Positions 1 through 10,557 of a stretch of DNA of 64,000 nucleotides are shown here, in pieces (within the stretch, counting starts at the first letter, position 1; every line of letters starts with the position of its first letter). Made by a program: the position numbers and the translations under genes. Source of the DNA: Branchiostoma floridae (Eukaryota; Chordata; Leptocardii; Amphioxiformes; Branchiostomatidae); assembly GCF_000003815.2 (NCBI RefSeq), contig NC_049989.1, positions 18,491,803 to 18,555,802 on the forward strand, written 5' to 3'. Below the pieces are notes generated by a model. That model did not search any database. It was not told the origin of the DNA and saw nothing but the letters and a program-made list of their open reading frames with translations.

Positions 1-1100
1 CGACAGGCCGCCATGTCGTCTGGCCTCTGACCGCAGTGCTGAAGATTGAAGACTTCAGGGCGAGGCACTCGGGCAGGTACACAAGTGAAATTGTCAGTGG
101 CACGAAAAGCTATCACTGCGATCTGCTGTTGTGTCTCGACTTGCAACCAAAGGAGGAACAAGGCACGGTAAGCACTCCGTCCGACGACTCACCACGACGT
201 ATCGAAAACGAAACAGACATATGTGAGGGTTCTACTAACAAATCCTGCTGCCCCTACTGGTTAATTTTCAAGCCGTCCTTTCATCAGAAGTTCTGTGCCG
301 TCGCAAACTCACAAGAAAAACCCAGCGTCTCATTCATCGTTCCTATTATTATTGTTGTCGCCATTCTTATGATACTCTTTCCGACCGCGTTGATTTTTTT
401 TATTAAACGAGAAGCTCGTCGAGAGAACAATCGCCCCGCCACCGAATCAACAGAAATGGAATCGGACCCGAACGCATTTCCTCTTAGACGTCTGCGGTCG
501 CTAGACTCTCACAGAACGGAAGCCAAGCGACGCAGTTTCCATTGTGCGTCAGAAGCGCTCCAAGCGGACACTGTCGGTACGACAGAAGCCCAGGTTCATC
601 ACTATGACAACGCCGACGCATCAGATGCAGATGAGGAAGGCCTACATCACTCCCCCTGTGCAACGCCGCCCCCTCTACCGGTCCGTGAGGACACTGCAGT
701 CCACACCGGGCCGGAAGGATCGTCTGAACAACCTGCTTTTCAAATCGGGAATGCCGCAACCGGTGAAGAAACAGTGCCTTATGGAATAGCAGCGGGAAAT
801 TCGCTCTACCAACGAGATTCGGACTTCAGTAGTGGAACTGCCATGGCAATTGCGCATGCAAACCTAACTAGCACTGCCGCTTTAAATCCATATGGGATAG
901 ATGCAACCGTTTTGGAAGAAGGCCTGTATTCAGCAGCAGAGGCAGATGCACATGCAGATTATCAACGAGAAACCGTCACCACTGAGTTGTACGGACGGCA
1001 GACTAACCACACTAACATGACACGTGGTATCAGCACGATATCTCAGGACACTGAGGGGGATTTCAGCATTCTGTACGGGAGCGGCCCTGGTGCCGAGTAG
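1..1100 (+). CDS. Ig-like single-pass receptor, 3' coding exon (partial)
   Basis: The frame is open from base 3 to a TAG at 1098-1100, so the gene starts outside the window. The first ~45 residues read as the end of an Ig-like fold (LKIEDFRARHSGRYTSE), with Ser where the F-strand Cys is normally found and a Cys a few residues later (YHCD). A hydrophobic segment follows (SFIVPIIIVVAILMILF, about bases 330-400), then a basic stop-transfer KREARR and a cytoplasmic tail of about 230 residues. The tail has eight tyrosines in short contexts such as VPYGI, NPYGID, GLYSA, ELYGR and ILYGS. None is a strict ITIM. A GTAAGC at 168-173 and AGs ending at 272 and 287 would allow an in-frame optional intron of 105 or 120 bp. 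Domain and topology are well supported; the ligand and gene name are unknown. Confidence 0.75.
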   Translation, partial: TGRHVVWPLTAVLKIEDFRARHSGRYTSEIVSGTKSYHCDLLLCLDLQPKEEQGTVSTPSDDSPRRIENETDICEGSTNKSCCPYWLIFKPSFHQKFCAVANSQEKPSVSFIVPIIIVVAILMILFPTALIFFIKREARRENNRPATESTEMESDPNAFPLRRLRSLDSHRTEAKRRSFHCASEALQADTVGTTEAQVHHYDNADASDADEEGLHHSPCATPPPLPVREDTAVHTGPEGSSEQPAFQIGNAATGEETVPYGIAAGNSLYQRDSDFSSGTAMAIAHANLTSTAALNPYGIDATVLEEGLYSAAEADAHADYQRETVTTELYGRQTNHTNMTRGISTISQDTEGDFSILYGSGPGAE

Positions 1101-2042
1101 ACATACCGTCATCAGGACCGCCTCTTTATTAATTTATTGTTCTTTATTTGAAAGCAATTTGAACTACAATGTGAAAGGAGACAGGGAGCAAAACAGGTAC
1201 ATGGCCACCTTTACAAGCTGCCTCGAATGCTTTATTAGCAAAAAGAATATGAATTTGCACACAACATAAAGAATTGAGTGTGCCTATATGTAAATACAAT
1301 ACTAAGGAAAATTTAATTTTAAGGTATACATTCAATATCTTACAAAAAATGTTCTTGTTAGTAAACATTTTCAACTTTAAGTAATTCCTGTTAGAGAAGT
1401 ATTAAAGACTGAAGGTGACGCACCAAGTGAGCTTTATTCAGGACTTGTGTGAGGCAATCGGAAAGGTTGTAAACCCCGAGAAGATTCCCATTAATTGTTT
1501 GACCATAACAGTAGCTGCCATGATGTAAATATGAGGTAAATATGAGTAACATTACGGTATCTCGTCAGTTGATATGGAATAATTCATTGGTGACTGGGTT
1601 GTAATTGTATTGTTTCACTTTTATTTCCATAGCCTTTCTTTTTCTTGAGCTCGGGAATCAGAATATACGGGCATTTATCACGACAAAGCGTCAAATCGTG
1701 TATTAGGTCAAATCTGTGCTTTTGCCTACTTGTAGCCCCGTCCTTGAACGGTGGCACGTCACTGCACGATGCTAGATCGAGATTCAATTCTTCTTAGGTC
1801 CTATTTGTCTCTTTAACCGGTTCATTGGCAGGATTTTGTTCCTATTATGTTCTGTGTCTTGCGCGTGACTGCGTTCAATAGCGAGAAACCGTGCTTGGGC
1901 TCTGTAAAATGACCTCCATATGTATGTTCCCATACTGTAGTGTTAAACTCATAGATCTACGTTGAGAGTTTGGGAGCATGGCACCACATGCGTTCTAGTA
2001 CGCATTCTGTTATTTCATTTCTTGTGAATGTATCTGATGGCA

Positions 2043-2048
2043 AATAAA
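2043..2048 (+). promoter_or_regulatory. Poly(A) signal of the Ig-like receptor
   Basis: An AATAAA lies 943 bases past the receptor stop codon in AT-rich DNA with no other gene between. It is the best candidate for the end of an about 1 kb 3'UTR. Confidence 0.45.
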
Positions 2049-2269
2049 GCGTATCTATTGAAATTCTCCCCTTGCGTCTAGCTCATTTCCATTACTTACA
2101 ATTATACCACCTTTAGATATAATTCTACCACCTTGACATGACCAAAAAGCACTTGGTAATTTATTTCTGGAAACCAGGATTGTTTGCCCATATGATGAGT
2201 TCTAAGTAGGGGGAATTCTTTGTAGCACGTTGTCGAGTTATTGGCGCATACCTCATATTACAAGATATA

Positions 2270-2400
2270 TCAGCCTTTTCACACACGGGAGTATACAGGA
2301 GACTTCAACGGATAGCATTAGAACAGCAAGGTAAATAGGCGACACCTAGCGAATTTCACAAGGCTGCAGAGAAGTAAATTTTGCAAGAAGCATGGTTATA
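2270..2400. repeat. Interspersed repeat, copy 1 (GCGACACCTAGCGA family)
   Basis: The stretch with CAACGGATAG, GGCGACACCTAGCGA and AGGCTGCA recurs in the same order near 9375-9445 with substitutions and small indels. No coding potential is visible. The element boundaries are unclear. Confidence 0.5.
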
Positions 2401-2840
2401 GAATACATCCAATGCCACATAACTGTCGTAGTTGTAAGTTGACGAAAAATAGCAAGGATGATGATGAATCTGAATAACCCATGTTTCTGTCATCAGTTAC
2501 CTCTATATACTGTACCTATATTTTTCGAAGATACATATATTTCTATATACACAATTATAACTCATTGTTATGAAAATACTTCGCTCAGAAGTAGGAATCG
2601 CGATCTGCTCTTAATTATACACATTACGAGATACAAATACATCACATTACACAAACATTACTATCTAGGTCGAACACCATCAAGGAGCGCAACAACATAG
2701 AAACATATAGATATCAGCCATGGTCTCCTGACGGGCTAGATGAAAATGTTCGCCATTCTCCGCTGGGTACGTTTTATGCAACATTTTGAACTTATTTTGT
2801 TCTTCGCTGCCATGTAGTGTTGCTTGTCACGAAAAGGGGA

Positions 2841-2867
2841 GTGTGTGTGTGTGTGTGGGGGGGGGGG
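2841..2867 (+). repeat. (GT)n microsatellite running into a G tract
   Basis: Nine GT units are followed directly by a run of about a dozen G. It sits in the non-coding stretch 2050-3530, where I see no gene. Confidence 0.9.
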
Positions 2868-3534
2868 TCGGCGGTGGTGGTTGGGTGAACGTTAACATTG
2901 CTAAACACAAGGGCCAATATAGAGATAGACAGAGTTTGCGATCGTAGATCAATTGAAATACATTATAGATACTCACTTCCAACTTCGAACAGGGAGTAGA
3001 GGGGGATACAAACTGAGTCACGTTTGAGACGGCATTCTCACTGCTGCATCGCTACCTACATCGGCTATAAGTAGCAGTGAAAAGTAGATCCAGCCATTCT
3101 ATCCCAAAACGATGTGTTTGAAGAACATTACTACAAATTGTGGAGGCTTTGTATGTTTACTGCCTTGTAATTCCACGTAAGGTCGACGGGTGGCATTGTT
3201 TGTTCCACAAAACTCACTAGGATACATGTAAAAGGTAGACATTTTCTTGATACCTAAAATGGCAGCATCCATCCTTCACGATCACTCGATCTGCATACAG
3301 GTAAGGTGTTTTACCGAAGTAGCCAAATTATACACTTCGATACAAAATATTAATATATAGTTCCTAACGTTCAAAAACAAACATTGCGCCTTTCCTTTCT
3401 GAGATTCCATGCTTCGCATTTGTGGGGGCCATATAGAGCGTTTATATCAATCTAAAAATCCACGTAGGAGTAACAATTGAGCATACAAGAATAACAACTT
3501 TTGAACTGTTCATGAACTGTTCAGATCGATGTTC

Positions 3535-3870
3535 TGTCAACACTCCGTGTTGGCAACATATGTTTACCCAGAACAAACATGACCATCGTTTCCTGGTGGG
3601 ACAGGACCGTGGTGATCTCAGTCAGCAACAACAAGGCATTTAGAGGTCAGGAACGGTCACCCGACAGTTCAGGATACGTTAATGTTTAAACTTACAGCTA
3701 CTCATGATATGATGATATAGCTCAATGGCGTCCTCTCTCCAAAGCAGATTGAGTCTTTTATTCTATAAGAAGTGGTCCTGAGACAAAGCTACAGGATATC
3801 TGTCCCAGAACTCATAGGTAAATCCTGTTATTCCACCAATCTTGGGAATGCGCAGTACACAACTTTCCTC
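3535..3870 (+). repeat. SINE-like repeat, copy 1
   Basis: It opens with TGTCAACACTCC and GTTTACCCAGAACAAACATG, continues with CGTTTCCTGGTGG and CAGTTCAGGATACGTTAATG, and is shared with 4287-4730 and 10821-11225. Its distal part (AAATCCTGTTATTCC) matches a degenerate tRNA B-box region in the other copies. It is the most diverged of the three. A short antisense open frame inside it is not a gene. Confidence 0.7.
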
Positions 3871-3924
3871 ATAACATTGTTCATGTCCGCATTCGTCTGC
3901 AAACATTTCCCATGTTTGCAGATA

Positions 3925-4225
3925 TGCTCCACAGGTGTCAAACTTTACACACGCAGCAGACAAAAACAACTCCTGAGTGGTAGAGTGCTATTTTTGACAG
4001 CAGGTGAAGTCATGTGAACGTCAAGCCAAGACATGTTGTTGCCAAATGCTGATTACACAATGATAAAAACGTGACGTCTTTTGTCAATAACAATGGAGTT
4101 GTATCATCGAATAGTCATCCTTCATTAAATTTGCTTTGCGTGGGAAACTGTTGAACGTGTACAGGTGTACCACAAACAATGGCTATGGGTTAGAATGATT
4201 CATAGCCATGTGAAGAATCGCTATC
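3925..4225 (-). promoter_or_regulatory. Orphan duplicate of the CILP-A upstream region
   Basis: About 300 bases match 8805-9095, upstream of the CILP-A signal-peptide exon, with few substitutions. Shared blocks include GTCAAACTT, CTATTTTTGACAGCA, CAAATGCTGATTACACAATG, CATTAAATTTGCTTTGCGTG and GTACCACAAACAATGGCTA. The signal-peptide exon that should follow at lower coordinates is missing; SINE-like DNA lies there instead. It is probably a non-functional remnant of a third CILP copy, or a displaced regulatory block. Confidence 0.7.
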
Positions 4226-4286
4226 CAGATTACTAGTAATTGTGCGCAATTTACAAAAATATTCTAATTCGACTACACCACATCTA

Positions 4287-4730
4287 TTATTATGACCATC
4301 TCCTAAAATCTAGAATACAAAAGATTCAGTACACTCAAGCTAGTTGGAGGGGCTTCTAATAAAGTATCCTGTCAACACTCCCCGAGGGCTGTATAAGTTT
4401 ACCCAGAACAAACATGACCGTCGTTTCCTGGTGGAACAGGACCGTAGCGTTCTCAGTCAGCGGCTTGCTCTCCATCAGGGCATTTAAAGGTCATGGACGT
4501 TCATCTGACAGTTCAGGATACGTTAATATTTAAACTGACATCTACTCATGATGTGATATAGTTAGCGCTCTCTGAGCAAACGAAGTTGCATATTCTTGTT
4601 GAGAAGAAGGGGTCGTATAGCAAAACTGCAGGTTATTTGCCTCAGAACATAAGGTCATGAGTCAAATCCCGTCATGCTACCAGTTTTGTGCCTTTGGGTA
4701 AGATACTTAACACTTCAAAGACAGGACATT
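4287..4730 (+). repeat. SINE-like repeat, copy 2
   Basis: Starts TTATTATGACCATCTCCTAA and contains the shared blocks GTCAACACTCCC and GTTTACCCAGAACAAACATG. The distal part carries GAGTCAAATCCCGTCATGCTA, a degenerate B-box, then TTTGGGTAAGATACTTAACACTTC. That tail resembles the segment after the tRNA head in the SINEs at 5246 and 22653, so I infer a tRNA-related SINE family. Confidence 0.7.
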
Positions 4731-5128
4731 CATTATAAATTTCGTGTTTTGACCAGAGAGAAGTGGGTATCTGACTTTCAGCAGGTCGCATCACGATTTC
4801 TCATCTCTCTCTCAACTTTCAAAATGGTGTCGACTGCAAAATCATGATCGCAATAATTTGAATTTTGACATCCATAAAAGGTTTATACTAGATATACATA
4901 TAACTATGGATCAAAATTTAGGTGGTGCGCTGGGAGTGGCCGCGTAATTGTTGATTAGGTATCTTGCGTTGTCTTCAACCTTTTACTAGATCATATATTT
5001 TACGATCGAATCGGACCAAACAAGGTGAATCCATGATAGTCTATATGAAGTGAAATTAACCAGATATTTTCCTGAAATACTAGCATAAACAACAAAACAC
5101 TGCAACATTTGATTTTCATGGATACTAC

Positions 5129-5134
5129 TTTATT
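5129..5134 (-). promoter_or_regulatory. Poly(A) signal of CILP-A
   Basis: TTTATT on the + strand (AATAAA on -) lies in a block (CATGG-TACTACTTTATT) matched at 12066-12083 behind CILP-B. Conservation at the same relative place in both 3' flanks supports it. Confidence 0.5.
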
Positions 5135-5245
5135 ATTGCCCAGCAAAAATGCCCCCAATGGACAATCAGTTACAGCAGCTGTGTTCACATTCTTCTGCAA
5201 TACGTGATACTGCATTCGAAATTACCATAATTGTGTGGAACATCA

Positions 5246-5751
5246 TCATCATCATCATCATCGGTCGACGTGATCAAATGTAGACATGTTCGCACATGTC
5301 TACACACGACGGGGTTATACCGCCCCTTACGGGGTGACATACCCTTTCGTAGGCTAATTACAAGACGGGGATGCGCCAGGTCTCCCGTCCGGGTGAATGA
5401 TGTAATTCACCATGTGGCTGATACGGTATGGAGGTTCGCCAGGCCTCCATCCGGGTGATTTGAAGTGAATCACCAACTCCCGACAGAAGGATTTGCACCA
5501 ACACACACCGCACCATCGCACGTGTGGGGGTTCTTTAACGTGCATGGGGTATGGCTCTCCCCATACACGGGACCTCCATTTAACGTCCTATCCGAGGGAC
5601 GACTCATTTTTCACTTGAGTAAAGTGAGGAAAGTCGTGTAAAGTGCCTTTCCCAAGGGCACAAGACCGGCAACACGGTAGGCGGATTCGAACCGGCGACC
5701 TCTCGATCACGGGCCGAATACAATACCACTGTGCTACGCGGCCCCACAACA
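5246..5751 (-). mobile_element. Full-length tRNA-derived SINE with target-site duplication
   Basis: Read on the minus strand, it starts with a tRNA-like head (A-box-like TAGCACAGTGG, perfect B-box GGTTCGAATCC), continues with CTTGTGCCCTTGGGAAAGGC and ends in a (GAT)n tail. An 11-base direct repeat, GTGGAACATCA, flanks it at 5235-5245 and 5752-5762. It lies in the 3'UTR of CILP-A, and the matching 3' flank of CILP-B lacks it. Short minus-strand open frames inside it are not genes. Confidence 0.92.
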
Positions 5752-6509
5752 GTGGAACATCAAATTGACGCATCTTTGATATTTGTTTTAAAATCTAATG
5801 ATTTGCATGCAACACAGTTTTAGCGTGGTAGTGTTCAATGTCTTGATATCAATTCTTTGACATGCTAAACTGAGAGACATGCTTGGCATGCTAGAATGAG
5901 AGGCTAAATGTTTTGTTTGGATGACTTAATGAGTGATTTATGGTGAAGCTGTCAGTCATTAATCGTTGACATGATATTTTAATCAATGAACTTGGTTACA
6001 GCTGCTCATACTATCATAAAATGTCTGATGTTTCAAAGCATGTTTATAGGAACTTGTGAAGTATTGATATTCATATGGCCACTATCGTGACATGGTGACC
6101 TGAGATTTGGTATGGACATCCCGACACGTCTGAACAAAGAGCAAGCTGTTATGGGAAACGGTCGGAAACGTTAGAAATCTGCTCAGATTGATTTTGAGTT
6201 CCTATAAGTATTGGCTGAAAAGAGCCCATTAGTTTTTACTTTTCCATCCAATCGCGATAGTCTGCGACCTGTTAATGTTCATAGTTTAACGTTGATTATC
6301 AACGTATGTTTCACAAACTATGCAATATTAAAAGTGCCAAATTATGAGTTTTATTTATCAATTACTGAGGGGTTCCCCTTAGGATGAAGACACTTTAGGA
6401 TGGTGAAGATTATGATTAGATCATGATGAAGTGTGAACTACTACGTAGCGAGAACAGAGATAGCATTTTGCAATGTAGATCATCAACTAACTTCTCTGCA
6501 TCTTCTGAT

Positions 6510-8736
6510 TCAGTTACAATCAAAGTGAACCAGCCAGTTAGCGTCTGGATCGATGGTGTTTGCTCCGGTACCGGCGCCTGTTCCCGCAAGGCACCGACGG
6601 TAAGCTGCTTGTTTACCGGCCTCGCCTGCGCCTGTTTCTTTGTAGATACCGAAGCTGAGGCCAAAATCGTTGGGAGAATCGTAAAACACGAAGCGACTTT
6701 GGTCATTGTTATCTGGAGGACTGATAGAATACGTAGACTGAAGCATCATCAAAGTAATTTGGTCAAGGGTTTGGAAAAGAGGCGTAACAGTTTGCCTTCT
6801 ACAGTTGGCAGCAGTGCCGTCACTGCGCAGAAAACTCAGCTTCACGAGGGTGTAGTCAATGTCAGAAGGACCATGATAGGGTCGACCATAACTGGTTGTC
6901 CAGACATCACCACTACACTTGTACTCAATACACACTCCTTTGGTTGCTGCCCCAGCGGGCACCACGTCATCTTCACGCCGACCATAGTCACTCCCTAGAT
7001 TAGCATGGTGAACACCGACTGAGCTGACTACACGGGCCCTCAGATTTTCATGGTTGGTACCTGTGACTTTTACCTTCATGAAACAGCTTTGCTTTTGACT
7101 AAAATCTTCGGATGGATACCATGAGAGATAGTGGGGTCTGATACTGTTAGTGTTCGGGTCATAGGGAATGGTGTTCATTTCGACTAGTCCTGAAACCTGG
7201 TCTCCGTGACACTCACATGTTGAAGAATCCAAGGTTCCGACTGCGCATGTTGTCAAACAATCTGAAAATAAATCCTATCGATTAAATAATCTTTAATTAT
7301 ATCATTCGAAGGTATTCGCCAATGTTTTGAAGTTGCTTCGGTAAAAATAGTGAAGGAAATGACAGAAATAGGAACATCAATATTCTAAAACCCCTCTTGT
7401 TTATGATAAATGATCTTTATTTTACTTGATAGGTAGTTAGGTTAATAAAACTAACGGTGTGCAACACGTAAAAGATTTTGTAAAAAGATGGAGGAAAACA
7501 AGATAGATGACCTAGCATCTTCTTTAACATTAGTCACGGATTATCTTTGAGAAAGAATACTAGTACTTACCAGATGAAGGGACGAACTGTCGGCTCGGAC
7601 GTCCCCTGGCTAGAGAGTCGACGGTGTCTTTTACTTGGACCCTCATTCCTGTGTTGATGTAGAAATAAATCATACTTTTGACACCGTTCTGATCCTTAAG
7701 TAACACTAAAAAGCTAGCTTTGAATCTCTTTAAAAGCAACTGCAGAGGTTTGTCTGAAATTCGAATTATATCAGGCGGAAATGATATGTGGATCAGTGAC
7801 ATTTCAGCAGACTGAATGACACTTCAGCACTCTATATGTAACGCATACTAATCTCCAAGTAGATCCACGGTGGTGTAATATAGTATGAAACCCACCGGTG
7901 CCCGGTTTGACTCCCATTGGCCGGCTGTACTCCTTGGCTAGCTTTGATACTATCTTATGGCACCGTAGGATCTGCTTGGAGATTAACGCATACAACCTTA
8001 TCTTTCGAAAAAAACCCAGACCCGGGACGCATGTAATAGACAGAAAACTCAAAGCAATATTTGACTTCATATGACTTGAGTGAATGAATGAATGGTTTAT
8101 CGGAAAACGTTGGTTATAAAACTATACCGCATTATTTATGTGTTCAAAGGATGTGAGTTATCAATCCATGGTCGTCAAGGAAATAGATTTTGCGTGGCTT
8201 GATGATATGCAAAATTGCAAATGTGGCTAGGATATAGATTGTTCTGAAGAATACCCGGTATGTGCTCATTAGTGACTTGTTGAACGTTAGTTCAATCCTG
8301 CTCCTTCATGGCAGAGAACCTAGGCCTCAAATAAGTTATGATACATAATTTCACATCTTAGCCGGATCGACATCTGCGTGCTCTACACATGGAAGACCTA
8401 TTCACAGCTTGTTGAGTCATGCTGTCCAGTAACACAATCAAAACAAACAGGGTTTGTGCGAAGGTACCGAAAGCTTTTTGTAGACTTATTCGCCGAGTCC
8501 AAACAATTTAGATTCACATCACCGTATCCTTAGGCCATAGATCTAGCTTTTAATATGTTATGTGCCATCATCAGAAGAACAGGAATGTTTGTAAAAGGAC
8601 AAAATAATAGAATATTTTCAATATCCTTTGTAGCATCCAGGATGTACAATTCAATACTTGAAAAATGTGACATAAAGAACTTACCGCCCGCCCCTATAAG
8701 GATCGTCGCCGCAGCAAACACAATTCTCAAACACAT
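6510..8736 (-). CDS. CILP-A: short secreted CILP C-terminal-like protein
   Basis: Three coding exons, all joined in phase 1: 8685-8736 (signal peptide, MCLRIVFAAATILIGAG), 7571-7648 (26 residues, no recognised domain) and 6510-7261, for 293 aa. The last exon opens with DCLTTCAVGTLDSSTCEC, which matches the start of the CILP-B exon at 17111. It then jumps directly to sequence matching the final ~230 residues of CILP-B ([29 protein letters not shown], ending NWLVHFDCN). That part corresponds to the C-terminal end of vertebrate CILP. It therefore looks like a CILP gene that lost WxxW, TSP1, Ig and most of the core by internal deletion. The reading frame is intact and the splice sites are good, so it may be expressed. 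The function is not known. Confidence 0.82.
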
Positions 8737-9095
8737 CTTCGGATTTTAGTGTCGTGGATCTCAGAGTCTGCAGTGCGCGTCGTGCTACTTATACTATTCA
8801 TGGTCCACAGATGTCAAACTTCACACACACAGGAGACAAAAACAACTCTGTATAGTTCTATTTTTGACAGCATGCAAACGTCAAGCCAAAACATGTTGTT
8901 ACCAAATGCTGATTACACAATGATGAAAGACATCTTTTGTCAATAACAGTGGAGTTGTGTCATCGAATAGAAAGGAAGTCATCCTTCATTAAATTTGCTT
9001 TGCGTGGGAAACGCGTAACGTTACAGGTGTACCACAAACAATGGCTAGTGGTGAGGATAAGTCATAGCCATGTGAAGAATCCCCATCCACATTTT
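8737..9095 (-). promoter_or_regulatory. CILP-A upstream region, duplicated at 3925-4225
   Basis: The block from about 8805 to 9095 has an orphan copy at 3925-4225. A shorter similarity (AACAGATGCCAAACTTCACA, then TTTTTGACAG) lies upstream of CILP-B near 21710-21775. Retention of these blocks suggests the proximal promoter was copied with the gene. Confidence 0.6.
8786..8795 (-). promoter_or_regulatory. TATA-like box of CILP-A
   Basis: AGTATAAGTA on the minus strand lies 50-59 bases upstream of the ATG at 8736. CILP-B has CATAAATA at the comparable place. Confidence 0.5.
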
Positions 9096-9374
9096 TAGCT
9101 TCACACTAAAATTCAAATAACAACCACCAGAATCACTCACTATGATGTGATAGTTTTAAAAGGGAGTTCAGGTTCACCCCAGGTCAAACAACACCAACGC
9201 CGATTTAGCTTATCCAGGACTTGAATATCGTTATAGAGTTGTATCAGCAGTATTCCTCTTGGCTTATTAAACCGTTTCTGGTTTTATGTAATTTGTCACG
9301 GATAAACCAGTTGCATTTTACGGCATAGAATATTCAAAGCACCGGACTGGAGCCCACGTGAATATTGTCAACCA

Positions 9375-9445
9375 ACGGATAGTATTTCAGCACCGTAATG
9401 TTTGGGCGACACCTAGCGATGTTAACCAGGCTGCATGTGCAGAAA
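9375..9445. repeat. Interspersed repeat, copy 2 (GCGACACCTAGCGA family)
   Basis: Shares CAACGGATAGTATT, GGGCGACACCTAGCGA and CAGGCTGCA with 2270-2400 in the same order. No open frame of interest. Confidence 0.5.
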
Positions 9446-9493
9446 TTAGTCCAGCTGGAAGCAACTATTAACTGTAGTTTGAAAATCCGTATC

Positions 9494-9646
9494 TGTATAG
9501 CAGGTATAACCGCCCTTTGGCGTAACACACCAGCTTCTGTATCTAAAATTTATATAGCCGGTATAACCGCCCTTCGGCGTAACACACCAGCTTCGAAGGT
9601 ACGGCAGCAGCTGGTTGTATTACACCGAAGGACCCGGTATAATATA
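9494..9646. mobile_element. Small inverted-repeat element with a duplicated left end
   Basis: The block GGTATAACCGCCCTT.GGCG, with AACACACCAGCTT, occurs twice in direct orientation, 57 bases apart (9503 and 9560). It occurs once more inverted at 9610-9640 (CAGCTGGTTGTATTACACCG, then CCGGTATA). This is the shape of a MITE or foldback remnant. Confidence 0.6.
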
Positions 9647-10270
9647 ATCGTTATTGTAGGGCTTGTAAGATGATAGCATGATGATAGATACTTTTGCTCG
9701 CATTTCCTGTAAATACCTTATGTCTTTTAGAGCTGCAAAGTTCAATCAAAACTCGAATTACACATACAAGCATTACCGATAGAAACAATACAAAACTGAA
9801 CGTTGTTTCTCTGGGTATTCAATTATCTCACTTCACCTCACCTATCCCTTGACCTTCTAGTGGGTCGTTGGGGCACCATGACAGTTCGCTGCATGCACTA
9901 TCCTCCATCTGTCTTCCGCCGCTCGCATCGCTTCGGCTAGGCCTAAACCAGTCCGCTCTCTTATGTTATCCTACTATCTTTTCCTCATTCAATTACATGC
10001 AATGAAAAGCACAGGTCACCACTGGTAAGCCTATTTCAAAGCTGTGTGCAGATTTCGGCGTATTTGACGGTACTTGTAAAATGAAGAAGTATCATGTATA
10101 TAACAAAGTTTCGAAAAAAAATCTCACAGTCTTATTCTAGTTTGTTCGATTCATTGGCTGGCGTGGGAGTGAAATCTTCACTTACATGTAAGCCACGGTA
10201 GATGGGAATGTCTGTACAACGTTATTGAATGTGCAAGCGATCTCAGTCAGAATTATACATTGTACCGGCT

Positions 10271-10457
10271 TTAGATTTTCAGCATAGGCGCAAACTACAA
10301 AACACTTAATTAGATTACACCACAGCTATGAAGGCACAAGGTATTATGTAGCCTCCATAGCAGGCTCTCTATGGCCTTTTTTGGCACTTTTGCTGGCCAT
10401 TTCTGTGGTGTACTCTAATTAAGTGTCACGTAAGTTGCGCCTATGCTGAAAATCTAA
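10271..10457. mobile_element. MITE with ~55-bp terminal inverted repeats
   Basis: The left end (TTAGATTTTCAGCATAGGCG ... GATTACACCACAG, to 10325) is the reverse complement of the right end (CTGTGGTGTACTC ... GAAAATCTAA, 10403-10457) with about six mismatches. The spacer is about 77 bases. A TA at both tips suggests a TA target site as in Tc1/mariner relatives (inference). The right end abuts an assembly gap. Confidence 0.85.
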
Positions 10458-10557
10458 NNNNNNNNNNNNNNNNNNNNNNNNNNNNNNNNNNNNNNNNNNN
10501 NNNNNNNNNNNNNNNNNNNNNNNNNNNNNNNNNNNNNNNNNNNNNNNNNNNNNNNNN
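10458..10557. other. Assembly gap (100 N)
   Basis: Exactly 100 N, probably a placeholder of unknown true length. Open frames drawn through it have no meaning. Confidence 1.

Noticed and set aside
1024-1269. 81-codon frame overlapping the receptor stop
   Set aside because: It is a different frame of the receptor tail and 3'UTR.
3763-3969. 68-codon minus-strand frame with several cysteines
   Set aside because: It spans the end of a SINE-like repeat and the orphan promoter block, with no signal peptide or splice partner.
6423-6998. 191-codon plus-strand open frame
   Set aside because: It is antisense to the CILP-A last exon. The same antisense frame recurs opposite CILP-B at 13028-13747, so it reflects the coding strand.
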